DNA of 64,000 nt from Maricaulis sp017643475 (GTDB lineage: Bacteria > Pseudomonadota > Alphaproteobacteria > Caulobacterales > Maricaulaceae). Location: the NCBI RefSeq assembly GCF_047123815.1, contig NZ_CP138920.1, forward strand, positions 310,001-374,000. The letters are read 5' to 3'. Shown here in pieces: positions 52,062 through 60,100 of this stretch. Within the stretch, counting starts at the first letter, position 1, and the number at the start of each line of letters is the position of its first letter. A program made the position numbers and the translations under genes. A model generated the notes under the pieces. That model saw only the letters and a program-made list of their open reading frames with translations, was not told the origin of the DNA and did not search any database.

Positions 52062-52859
52062 ATGATGCACATCAACGTCCTGATCGCCGTGGCCATTGGT
52101 GGGCTTGGTGGCTTCCTGCTCCTCTACATAGCCAGCATGGCCGACCATGATCCGGATGAGCCCGGAGCTTTCTCAATAATCTGGCAAAGCCTGAAGGGCT
52201 TTCATCAACGCCAAGCACGGGCGAGCCGCGCAGTACTCATTTTAGGCGGCCTCAATATCGCTCTGGAGATCGCCGGCCTTTGGCTGGGCTCAGGCGTCAC
52301 GACCGGCACTGCAATCGGCCTTCAATTCTGCACGATAGTCATCGGACACCGTCTTTTTCTGACAGATGGCCCACTGACCGGAGATGAGCACACGCCCATT
52401 ACGTCCATCTTCCTCAGGGTGTTCGCATACTTTCTTCTGTCGTTACTGTTCTTTATCGTCACCCTAGGCGTCTATTGGGTCGCGTTCCAAACCACACAAA
52501 ATTTGGCCCTAAGCGTGGGCCTCGCGACGGTGACCGGAGTTCTGCTTACCTTGCCCCTCGCGGCAGCCTGCCTGATCTTCCCCGCAGCGATACTTGGCGA
52601 TTTGTCCTGGCTCGTGACGGCTTGGAAACGCTCAACTCCCGTGAAGTACTCGCTGACCGGCGCATTGTGGATTGTCGGGCTGATCTCTCTCGCACTCGGC
52701 ATCGCGCTATATCAGGTTTTCCAAGACTGGCGCGACACCATCCTCACCATCCCGCTGGTCGTCATGCACGCACTGATCAGCATCGGCTGTGTGTCCCAAG
52801 CCTATCTCTACTCAACGCAACTCAGGCAAACAAATACCGGGCGAGACAAAGCTCGTTAG
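52062..52859 (+). CDS. Multi-pass membrane protein, last gene before the mobile element
   Basis: A 265-residue protein with six to seven hydrophobic segments; the first is NVLIAVAIGGLGGFLLLYIA, with a short cytosolic loop containing QRQARASRA. No family is recognised. The ATG at 52062 (or 52065) follows GAGGAAAA. Codon use is more AT-leaning than mgtE. It lies just outside the tRNA-Leu fragment and is therefore the last chromosomal gene on this side, if the junction is placed correctly. Confidence 0.6.
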   Translation: MMHINVLIAVAIGGLGGFLLLYIASMADHDPDEPGAFSIIWQSLKGFHQRQARASRAVLILGGLNIALEIAGLWLGSGVTTGTAIGLQFCTIVIGHRLFLTDGPLTGDEHTPITSIFLRVFAYFLLSLLFFIVTLGVYWVAFQTTQNLALSVGLATVTGVLLTLPLAAACLIFPAAILGDLSWLVTAWKRSTPVKYSLTGALWIVGLISLALGIALYQVFQDWRDTILTIPLVVMHALISIGCVSQAYLYSTQLRQTNTGRDKAR

Positions 52860-52986
52860 TAAGAAACAGGGTAACGGAACAACTCGAGGGTATCCACAAA
52901 AGAACCCCAAACACACCCACCCCGCCCAGTGCGTTCGCTACGAACACACCGGCATCCGGTTTCTTCAATTCATTTTCTTGAGAAAA

Positions 52987-53043
52987 TGGTGCGGTCGAGA
53001 AGACTCGAACTTCCACGGGTTTTACCCCACAGCTAGCTCCTGT
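52987..53043 (-). other. 3' fragment of tRNA-Leu: attachment-site repeat of the integrated element
   Basis: The minus strand reads the 3' half of a tRNA-Leu: a 3' anticodon-loop/stem-like CAGGAGCTAG, a variable arm (GGGGTAAAACCC), a T-arm whose stem GGAAG pairs with CTTCT around the TTCGAGT loop, the acceptor 3' strand CGACCGC and the encoded ACCA. No matching acceptor 5' strand GCGGTCG or D-arm is present further on, so the gene is truncated. This is the usual footprint of integration into a tRNA 3' end. With this orientation the intact tRNA-Leu should lie to the right of 64000. Confidence 0.8.
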
Positions 53044-53124
53044 CTGGTGTTTCAGGACTTTAGCACCTGGAAAAACGGCTCAGATCACGCTCTCCAAGCA
53101 CTCTGTGTACCAAATTGTGTACCC

Positions 53125-53242
53125 GGTTGGTCAAGCGGTCGCGGGAACGGGCACCACACTTTTTTACAGGTTGACGGCCGGGCTCAGGCCACGAGCATCA
53201 CACACACGTCGGGGAAGATTTCGAAATTTGGGGCTCATTTCA
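53125..53242 (+). repeat. Direct repeat A flanking the CsgG/FlgT-like cassette
   Basis: An approximately 118-bp sequence beginning GGTTGGTCAAGCGGTC and ending GGGGCTCATTTCA. It matches the copy at 59090-59207 through most of its length, including CACACTTTTT, ACAGGTTG, CACACAC.TCGGGGA and GATTTCGAAA. It lies 37 bp beyond the terminator of the five-gene operon and about 80 bp inside the tRNA-Leu junction. Confidence 0.8.
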
Positions 53243-53278
53243 GCCACCACAAAATAACTAAGGCGAGTCGATCGAAAT

Positions 53279-53304
53279 GCCGTCCGCGAACAAACGCGGA
53301 CGGC
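53279..53304 (-). terminator. Terminator of the five-gene operon
   Basis: Perfect ten-base arms GCCGTCCGCG (53279-53288) and CGCGGACGGC (53295-53304) with loop AACAAA. It lies 11 bp past the stop of the last gene. The plus-strand side has ATTTTTC and the minus side only ATTTC, so it may work in both directions, better for plus-strand transcripts. Confidence 0.75.
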
Positions 53305-53314
53305 ATTTTTCAAC

Positions 53315-55063
53315 TTACCATTCAGGCCGACGCGACGGCGCTTCACGCTCGTCTACGACGGCTTCACTTGACCTACGGACGAGCTGCCCGACCGCGACGT
53401 CTCCTTCAATCAGCGATATTACCGCCCGCTGATCTTCAACACGAACCACTTCGGTCTCAGCGGTGACGATCTGAACTGCGCCGAAGCTACGCCCTGATGA
53501 GTCCCGCATTTCGTCGCCCTCGCGTACGACTTCGAAACGATCACCGATCTGAACACCCCAATCATGCCCTTGATTGATATAAAACTCTCTAGCACTGAGT
53601 GCCCCGATCACTTCAGCCGGGAACAGCGTGGTGCCGATTTCGCGAACGATCTCCATTCCGAGGGCATTCTCAAACTCAGCTTGGCCGCGAAGATCATCAG
53701 AGCGAAACTCAACTAGCGAGCTTTGAGAAATCACGCCACGCCGTACATCGAGCAACTCAAACCTCGCGATGGCTGCACCAATCAATTGGCTTTCTGTCCT
53801 TCCGAGCGCGCGCACCTGCCGCGTTTCCTGTTCGAAAGAAAGCTCATCAAACGTCCCCACCAACAAATAGTCCGCGCCTGTGATCTGCGAGTAGTCCACA
53901 TCGCCGCTCAGCACGTCTTGGAGTGAAAGTTCATCGAGAGTTGCGGGAAGGTTATTCCTATCTGCAACCACGACCCCAGGCATCGCAACCAACTGTCGCT
54001 CAACACTGTCCTTTATCGCTGGAATACGTAGGCGGAGGCGGTCGGAAACTTGTGCGCCGGGTGCGACAGCCAACTGGCCAAGGGCAAGCACTACAGAACC
54101 ATCGTCGGACTGCTGTTCGTCTCCGCCACCGGATGCATTCAAAGTAACCCGGTAATCTCCCGAGGAAGAAAGCGGAAAATCTGCCGTCAGCGTAGCAAAG
54201 TTTCGGTCTACGGCTGCCACCTGAGCACTCCCGACGACCTCGGCATGTCGCCCAATCTCAATTCCCTGGTCGATCACAGCGCCACCGATCCGCTCGATCA
54301 ACACCTCATCTCCGACTACGAGTCCTGAGTTTGCTCCCCTAGAGATGGTCAGCGGGTCGAGCGACAAGATATTGATCGGATAAACGACGTCTCGAACAAA
54401 ATCAGCAGCGAACGAGGCTGGGACACTCCAGTCTGGGGCTCCATCTGACATCCGCAACACCCCGTTGAAACTGGTCGCACCAATCAAGGTTCCTTGTTCT
54501 GTGTCGACAAGCCTCAGTCGCAGTCTAATGCTTAAGGATGTTCCTGATATCGACCGTTGCGAACCTGGAATACGAGCTCGTTGCGTTCGCTCATCCTGCT
54601 GAAGCGACCCCAACAGGACATATCGTGCGCCGACAGACTGGCCACGGTCAGAGATCGCCTCAAAAACATCCGCCTGGGCGGCACCTAGACCGATGACGGC
54701 GAATGTAGCGGCGGAACCGAGTGACATGTCCTCCAGACCATCCAGCTCAGCGATTGCAGCATCAACTGAGCTTGAATAACGGCTTTCCTGCTCCCTCGAA
54801 AAATTTTGCTCCTCAACAACGCGACGGAACGCCTGCCGTTCCACAAGCTCGAAACGCCGATCTTGACTAAACTGCACAGCGATTTGATCCGCCAACTCCG
54901 CCGGAAGACCATTGGATGCTCTGAAAAACCCTCCAGGCTCAAATTGGTGATCCGCTTGCGAAGCAATAAGCAACGTTGGGCGCCCGCCTGAGGTTTGAGC
55001 CAGAGATGGAGCGGTCGAAAAAGAGACGAGCAATACGAGAAGATAGTGAACGACGGCCTTCAT
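53315..55063 (-). CDS. CsgG/FlgT-like exported protein with two tandem modules
   Basis: A 582-residue protein with a signal peptide (VHYLLVLLVSFSTAPSLAQ). Two CsgG-like modules are visible. The first (about 28-230) contains FELVERQAFRRVVEEQNFSR and GARYVLLGSLQ. The second (about 340-500) has GVVVADRNNL and GADYLLVGTFDEL. Between and after them lie FlgT-C-like barrels, for example NSGLVVGDEVLIERIGG and YINQGHDWGVQIGDRFEVVREGD, matching the G.GDRFEV pattern. CsgG forms the curli export pore; FlgT builds an outer-membrane flagellar ring. The N-terminal Cys of CsgG lipoproteins is absent. It is the last gene of the cassette, starting three bases after the previous stop. Confidence 0.72.
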   Translation of the reverse strand: MKAVVHYLLVLLVSFSTAPSLAQTSGGRPTLLIASQADHQFEPGGFFRASNGLPAELADQIAVQFSQDRRFELVERQAFRRVVEEQNFSREQESRYSSSVDAAIAELDGLEDMSLGSAATFAVIGLGAAQADVFEAISDRGQSVGARYVLLGSLQQDERTQRARIPGSQRSISGTSLSIRLRLRLVDTEQGTLIGATSFNGVLRMSDGAPDWSVPASFAADFVRDVVYPINILSLDPLTISRGANSGLVVGDEVLIERIGGAVIDQGIEIGRHAEVVGSAQVAAVDRNFATLTADFPLSSSGDYRVTLNASGGGDEQQSDDGSVVLALGQLAVAPGAQVSDRLRLRIPAIKDSVERQLVAMPGVVVADRNNLPATLDELSLQDVLSGDVDYSQITGADYLLVGTFDELSFEQETRQVRALGRTESQLIGAAIARFELLDVRRGVISQSSLVEFRSDDLRGQAEFENALGMEIVREIGTTLFPAEVIGALSAREFYINQGHDWGVQIGDRFEVVREGDEMRDSSGRSFGAVQIVTAETEVVRVEDQRAVISLIEGDVAVGQLVRRSSEAVVDEREAPSRRPEW

Positions 55064-55065
55064 CG

Positions 55066-55767
55066 TTAATTCCAGTCAGCCAGCACACCATCTACGTCGC
55101 TTTGACTGGGAGCCTCTAGATCATTGGCCCGCATATATTCGCGCGTAGCGCTGTAGATGTTGCGGGCGAGATTTAGATTTCCCGGCACGGCTTGAGTGGC
55201 AGCTCTAGCCAATCGGATAACGCGGCGATTGCGGACCGCCCCGATGCCTCCTCGCAGTGCCCCGAAACCACCACCCCGCAACGAGTTTCCGGTATCCTGC
55301 GCGAACTCCGCACCTTGATCGATGGCGATAGCATTGTAGGCGACGCCCAATCCGGAAAACAATGTCGCTCTCGACATATGCTGTGCCGCTTCTTCATTGG
55401 CCTCGATCTGCATGGTCGCAATATCAAGATCGGAATGTTCACCAATCGCGTTTTGAGTCGCCTCAAACGCGTCATTGTCGTAATCCCCAACCAAGGCTTG
55501 GCTCGAAAGACGCAACTGCTCAGCTAACTCACGATTTCCTGTTGCAGCGTAGATCTCGCTTAATGACCGTGCCAAAGACATCGTTCCACGGCCGAGCGTT
55601 ACATCGAATTCCGTGTTACCGAAAAGCGCTGGGTCGATGAAATCCGGCAAAGCACCGGATTGGACCAGTTGGTTCCATGTAGCTTGGCTCTGAGCCAAAG
55701 CGCTAGAGCTCGCTCCTCCCAACCCAAGAGCGGCAATCGAAGCGAAAGTGAATTCACGGCGGTTCAT
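55066..55767 (-). CDS. Exported hypothetical protein with Tat-like signal
   Basis: A 233-residue protein whose N-terminus NRREFTFASIAALGLGGASS has the twin-arginine pattern RRxFxx and a weakly hydrophobic h-region, then SALAQ as cleavage site. The mature part is helical, with several Ala-rich repeats and a Gly-rich segment (SLRGGGFGALRGGIGAV) near residue 165. No family is recognised. The ATG at 55767 follows GAGGGAGA; an in-frame ATG five codons upstream lacks a ribosome site. The Gly-rich motif could be a membrane-interacting hinge. It lies 20 bp after the second CsgG-like gene. Confidence 0.6.
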   Translation of the reverse strand: MNRREFTFASIAALGLGGASSSALAQSQATWNQLVQSGALPDFIDPALFGNTEFDVTLGRGTMSLARSLSEIYAATGNRELAEQLRLSSQALVGDYDNDAFEATQNAIGEHSDLDIATMQIEANEEAAQHMSRATLFSGLGVAYNAIAIDQGAEFAQDTGNSLRGGGFGALRGGIGAVRNRRVIRLARAATQAVPGNLNLARNIYSATREYMRANDLEAPSQSDVDGVLADWN

Positions 55768-55787
55768 TTTTATCTCCCTCAAATTTT

Positions 55788-56663
55788 CTAATCGGCGGCA
55801 CGGACGATGGCGCCGACTTCAAAATGCGACGCGTCCCCATCTACAATTCGCGCCACGCTAAAACGGTTTTCGACACGTGAAATAACGATGGTCCCAACCA
55901 AAAGCTCCACACTCGCGCCCATAGGTTCGTTTGTCAGCGGGTCCACTAGCTGCCGGCCCTGCGCATAGACATCAAATCGGTCACCGGTGTTGAGGCCTTC
56001 GCCGCCACGGTTCAGGTAAACCTCTCCAGCGGAAATATCTGCAATCATGATTGGGAAGACCGAGTTTACGATTTCAGACACGAGATCGTTCGCGACCTCT
56101 GAAGCAAGCCGATCAACGACGACTCTCGCTGGACCGCCCGTGCGACCTGTAACTGCCTCTATCTCTGCAACGTAATTGCTTGAGCTGTTCGCTATGAAAA
56201 CCAACTCGCCGGTCTCGGAGTTCACGACCCTAACGGATGCCTCAATCCCTACCCGATCGGTCCGATCGTAGGTTCCCGGAAACGCATCCAATTCTCTGAA
56301 ACTCGCACCAAAGCGGAAAGACGTGATATAAGGCACAGCCACGTAACCGGCCGCCGCTATTCGCCCTGCACGCGCGTCGCTGGTATTGGAAAACGAACTT
56401 GCCTCCAAATCCTGCTCTCGAAGTATTGCGTCGAGGTTTTCCTGATCCCGTTCAAGCACTCGGAAACGGCGCGTATCTCGAACCGCGGAAAGAAGCTCAC
56501 TGTGCAGAACACCATCGACGTCGAACCGGTTCACCTGGGCAATATCGGCATCAACTCGCACCGGCGCGATCACCATGGACGGCCGATTATCCGACTGGCT
56601 CGCTTCAGCGGGCCCCAGGAAAACACCAAGAACAAATGCGATGAAAAGCGCCTTGTATGCCAT
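55788..56663 (-). CDS. CsgG/FlgT-C-like exported protein
   Basis: A 291-residue protein with a signal peptide (AYKALFIAFVLGVFLGPAEA). The CsgG-like domain (about 25-185) shows FRVLERDQENLDAILREQDL, AGYVAVPYITSFRFG and VRVVNSETGELVFIA; a FlgT-C-like barrel follows (about 200-290) with YLNRGGEGLNTGDRFDVY, LVDPLTNEPMG and VGTIVISRVEN. This clean CsgG plus FlgT-C order is the best match of the cassette to a known family. The start at 56663 is chosen because it gives the signal peptide and lies directly after the previous stop. Confidence 0.75.
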   Translation of the reverse strand: MAYKALFIAFVLGVFLGPAEASQSDNRPSMVIAPVRVDADIAQVNRFDVDGVLHSELLSAVRDTRRFRVLERDQENLDAILREQDLEASSFSNTSDARAGRIAAAGYVAVPYITSFRFGASFRELDAFPGTYDRTDRVGIEASVRVVNSETGELVFIANSSSNYVAEIEAVTGRTGGPARVVVDRLASEVANDLVSEIVNSVFPIMIADISAGEVYLNRGGEGLNTGDRFDVYAQGRQLVDPLTNEPMGASVELLVGTIVISRVENRFSVARIVDGDASHFEVGAIVRAAD

Positions 56664-56664
56664 A

Positions 56665-57783
56665 TCAGTAACCGATCTCGAATTCTTGTTGGCCGAAATA
56701 ATCCGCATAGAAGCTCTCGAGATAATCGAAGGCCTCGTAAAAACGGTCGATCATTTCATCAGGGTTGAGATCGGCCGGTGCGGTGAAATTAACAACTGTT
56801 GCCGTTTCAGAACTCGCGTCGAAATCCGTCTCAACATCATCGACGCCTTCCATGGCGTTGAGAGCATCCCTGAGGTACCTCAAGAATTCTCGACTATCGC
56901 GATCTCGGCGATTTACCCCAACGGCTCTCACAGAAAACGCGTCGCGGCCCAACTCTGCGAGATTGGAAGCCTCTGAGATAGAATTGCGGCGGTCAGCATA
57001 AGTTGCGACTTCAGCATTAACCGTCGCTGCAATCTCGACTGCACCACGCGAAGAGAGTTGCTCAACAAGCATGGCCTCATTTGCCGACGCATTGCTACCT
57101 GTCACAGAGGCAGTGACGACTATCGGCTCAACGGCCAATGTCTCGCCGCCTTCGAGGTCCAGCAACCTAAATCGGATCGTCAACGAACCGCTCGACCGTC
57201 CAAGGTAACGATCGAACTCGAAGACCGAAAAACTTGCCTCGTAAATCGCAAGACTGAAGTTCGCACTCTCGTTTCGGATCGCCTCTCGCGAAGTCGCGCC
57301 GAACAGAATACGGTGATTATATATCGCAAACTCGCCTGTTAGCTGATCCACGACAAAGCTGGCACGCGGATCGTCGCTCTCGGCCGCCGAAGCAACAAAA
57401 GTATATGCTTGTCCGCCCAGAACCGCAGCGAGGTCATTGCGAAGCGCGGAAGAATTGAATTGCCCGGCGATCTCACAAAGAAAACGCGCATCTTCTGGCA
57501 AGCAACGCTCCGCGGTGTCCAGAGAAAAATATCGGTTGCGAAACTCCAGGTTCGAACGTTCGAAGTCTCGTCTAAACCTATCGCCAACCTGCCCGCTCGC
57601 TTCATCACTCGCTACTAATTCCAGACGTGAACGAAAGCCTTCGAAATAGGCTTCATTCAGGGCTTCGACCTCCGTTTCGCCGTAAGCGACTCCAACAACC
57701 TGATCCTGGGCCCAGGACGCTGCTGCCGACTGACTGCCCAGAAGTGCCGCAAACAACGCGATAACGCCAATTTTCTTGATCAT
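56665..57783 (-). CDS. Exported protein with possible FlgT-N-like domain
   Basis: A 372-residue protein with a signal peptide (KKIGVIALFAALLGSQSAAA). Residues about 28-55 read VVGVAYGETEVEALNEAYFEGF, resembling the strand-helix start of FlgT-N/LPP20 domains in which an Ala-rich helix follows a short strand. The remainder is beta-rich with a paired Cys (CLPEDARFLC) and ends in an acidic/aromatic C-terminus (YFGQQEFEIGY). Its start overlaps the preceding stop by 4 bp, so the two are translated together. The family assignment is tentative. Confidence 0.58.
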   Translation of the reverse strand: MIKKIGVIALFAALLGSQSAAASWAQDQVVGVAYGETEVEALNEAYFEGFRSRLELVASDEASGQVGDRFRRDFERSNLEFRNRYFSLDTAERCLPEDARFLCEIAGQFNSSALRNDLAAVLGGQAYTFVASAAESDDPRASFVVDQLTGEFAIYNHRILFGATSREAIRNESANFSLAIYEASFSVFEFDRYLGRSSGSLTIRFRLLDLEGGETLAVEPIVVTASVTGSNASANEAMLVEQLSSRGAVEIAATVNAEVATYADRRNSISEASNLAELGRDAFSVRAVGVNRRDRDSREFLRYLRDALNAMEGVDDVETDFDASSETATVVNFTAPADLNPDEMIDRFYEAFDYLESFYADYFGQQEFEIGY

Positions 57784-58967
57784 CTAATTTCCTCGGAGGT
57801 AAGAACCATGCGATCGACAAGTTCGGCGCTCAACGCCAACACCGCATCCCGATAACCTTTCCGCCACATGCCGCGGAGTGGCGGGTCTTCAACGCCCACA
57901 AGCGACACGAACGCTCCTGCGCCACGCGCCGACACAACTCGCTCGTCTTCTGGCAATGATCGAGGGCGGGACATCTCATCGTTCGCACCAACGACGCGAA
58001 CCTGCACTTCACTTGCCGCATACCGCTGGCGCCCAAGAGTGTTCTCAGTCCCATCAAGAGTGGCAGATCGTGATATTTCCGCCCTGATCAGCATTCCACG
58101 CTGATCCGCAGCCGCCCCGACGCTCATTTCTTGGCGCCCTCCAATTTCCGCATCCAGAAACTGCGAGACATTGGCGATAGACCAATTAGTAGACGGTGGC
58201 ACGATCGCAATTTGCCCCGCACCACTTTCGGCGAGAGCCTCCATGACGGCCGCATGGAGCAGATAAGCCAGCTCACTGGCTAGCGCTTGACGTTCGCTTC
58301 CATCCAGGCCGAGCTCATTTTCAAGATAGTCGGTGCTTGATGGGGAATAAGAAACTGGAGCAACTTCAAAAATTCGGGTGGCACGGCGCCTCTCTATGCG
58401 CGTATCCCGTGCGGCAGAAACACCGAGTTGTGCGATCGCCACCTCAAGCGTGTCCATGTAGAAATCGGCAATTTGCTGCGCATCCGGTTCTTGACGCAGC
58501 AAACCGCCGCTCGGGTAAAGACGCCCCAAAACGATCGGGATCGTGTGCACGGTTTCTAGCCTCGCCTCAGAGGAAAATGCCGCGCGCGAAACGAAAAAAT
58601 CGACCACCATTGTTAGGTAAACACGGACAGCAAAACCTCTCTGTCCGTCGAGTAACTGCACCGGTACCAAGTCATGTTCGAAACGACTGATGAGTATCGC
58701 ATACCCGTCCGACTGCAGCTGCGCCTCCAAAAGCGAAAGCCCGCTGCTTACCTGCAAGTTCGACGACACCACGTTTGTGTAAACAGGGGTAAGCTCTGTG
58801 CCGACTGGCGGAGCACCGACCAATTCCACGTGACGGCGGACAATCGTCTCCACGTTAGGGTTAGAGAGCAGCTCAACGGGCGCAAAAACACCCAACAAAT
58901 CCTGGCTCGCCCCTCGTCCACCGAAAGCCGTTACCACCAGCACTAAGATGAGGATAAAAGAACGCAT
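57780..58967 (-). CDS. Exported hypothetical protein, first gene of the cassette
   Basis: A 395-residue protein with a signal peptide (RSFILILVLVVTAFGGRGAS). The mature part alternates strands and helices, for example TNVVSSNLQVSSGLSLLEAQLQ (split) and VYLTMVVDFFVSRAAFSSEARLETV, and recalls CsgG-like proteins without a clear match. It contains one run of Arg (RIERRRATRIFEV) near residue 195. It begins the operon 123 bp from repeat B; the promoter must lie between about 58970 and 59085. No ribosome site is obvious. Confidence 0.55.
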   Translation of the reverse strand: MRSFILILVLVVTAFGGRGASQDLLGVFAPVELLSNPNVETIVRRHVELVGAPPVGTELTPVYTNVVSSNLQVSSGLSLLEAQLQSDGYAILISRFEHDLVPVQLLDGQRGFAVRVYLTMVVDFFVSRAAFSSEARLETVHTIPIVLGRLYPSGGLLRQEPDAQQIADFYMDTLEVAIAQLGVSAARDTRIERRRATRIFEVAPVSYSPSSTDYLENELGLDGSERQALASELAYLLHAAVMEALAESGAGQIAIVPPSTNWSIANVSQFLDAEIGGRQEMSVGAAADQRGMLIRAEISRSATLDGTENTLGRQRYAASEVQVRVVGANDEMSRPRSLPEDERVVSARGAGAFVSLVGVEDPPLRGMWRKGYRDAVLALSAELVDRMVLTSEEIR

Positions 58968-59089
58968 CTAACCCGAACGTCGCCTAACGAAACGCAATGA
59001 TACAACGCATACCCCAAATGGCCAGAATATCTACATTCAACCATAACGTTATCCACAGCCGGACATTCCGGAAACGAATTTGGGTGCTC

Positions 59090-59207
59090 AGTTGGTAAAT
59101 GCGGTGGCGGTTACGGGTGCCACACTTTTTACAGGTTGGATGCGGCCTCTGGGCGGCGAGCGTTGCACACACATCGGGGACGATTTCGAAAATTCGGGAT
59201 CATTTCA
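59090..59207 (+). repeat. Direct repeat B flanking the CsgG/FlgT-like cassette
   Basis: The second copy of the approximately 118-bp repeat in the same orientation as copy A. It begins AGTTGGTAAATGCGG and ends CGGGATCATTTCA, with shared blocks CACACTTTTT, ACAGGTTG, GCACACACATCGGGGA and GATTTCGAAA. It lies between the first gene of the cassette and the gene at 59270-60049, 63 bp beyond the latter's stop. The rest of 58968-59269 shows no gene. Confidence 0.8.
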
Positions 59208-59269
59208 TTTCCGACGAACCCGCCGAGCGCACAAACCTGCTCTGAAAGGTACGCGAACAGATCATTCCA

Positions 59270-60049
59270 TCACCCATGAAGCGCTTTCTTCGCAGCCGAC
59301 CGCGCCATCAAGCCAAGCTTCGACCTATTATGGTCACGCTCACCCAACCAGTTCGGCAAATGAGCTCCCTGCGACGCAAAATGCTCAACATGCACGAAAG
59401 TGACCCCAGCAATTCGATAAGCAACAGAACTCATTTGATCTGCGGACGCGCGGAGCGCTCTTTCAAGGAGCTTCCGAGACGCGGACACATAATTTAGACG
59501 CGTCCCGAGACCGAACATCACGACAAGTTTAACGCTTCGCGGCAACCCAACCAAATGTTGTTGCGCGCAATTGCTAGTTATTGTCTCGCCAAACTCGGAG
59601 GCAACAAATTTGTCCAGCATCCCGCCACCGGTGCCTTGCCAACAATTCAAACGCTCATCAAAACGCTCAACTGTACACCGGACAAGCGATCCAAAGTGAA
59701 ATCTGCCGCGCGGATCACTAATAAGTTGGTCTACCATTGCCCGATAATTCATACCGTGAGGTCGTTCAACGACTCCGAGATGCTCCAAGATCTTCCCGAC
59801 ATTGGTTCGCCCCCCCTTGAAGGCGATCTCATCATGCGCCTCATTTACGAGCGCACCAGCTTGTGTCGGCCCTTTAGAAAAACCTAGGACTAACACTTCT
59901 GGCTCCTCGGCGCCCCAAGCGAGTGGGTTGAGTTTTATACGCCACCCACCGTTTGTCGCCGTCAAAGTAGATGAGTCGAATTCTCTGCCATCACTTTCGG
60001 GAAAGCACCGTGCACATCGTACACGGCCGTGGGCGGGCAAACATGTCAT
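59270..60049 (-). CDS. Hypothetical mobile-element protein, possible uracil-DNA-glycosylase-like fold
   Basis: A 259-residue soluble protein. A Cys-rich N-terminus (CLPAHGRVRCARCF) with CxxC may bind zinc. Then VLVLGFSKGPTQAG and TNVGKILEHLG recall the first active-site loop and following helix of the uracil-DNA glycosylase superfamily, and VTFVHVEHFASQGAHLPNW could be the second loop (usually HPSP). The match is weak and neither loop is canonical. A GAGGAGG ribosome site supports the ATG at 60049. It sits between the replication genes and repeat B. Function unproven. Confidence 0.5.
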   Translation of the reverse strand: MTCLPAHGRVRCARCFPESDGREFDSSTLTATNGGWRIKLNPLAWGAEEPEVLVLGFSKGPTQAGALVNEAHDEIAFKGGRTNVGKILEHLGVVERPHGMNYRAMVDQLISDPRGRFHFGSLVRCTVERFDERLNCWQGTGGGMLDKFVASEFGETITSNCAQQHLVGLPRSVKLVVMFGLGTRLNYVSASRKLLERALRASADQMSSVAYRIAGVTFVHVEHFASQGAHLPNWLGERDHNRSKLGLMARSAAKKALHG

Positions 60050-60100
60050 ATCGCCTCCTCTGTTCCTTTGTTTTAAGTTCACCAGAAGTGTGGAATTCGG

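Noticed and set aside
52987..53100. A functional tRNA-Leu gene
   Set aside because: The 5' acceptor strand and D-arm are missing, so it cannot fold into a full tRNA.
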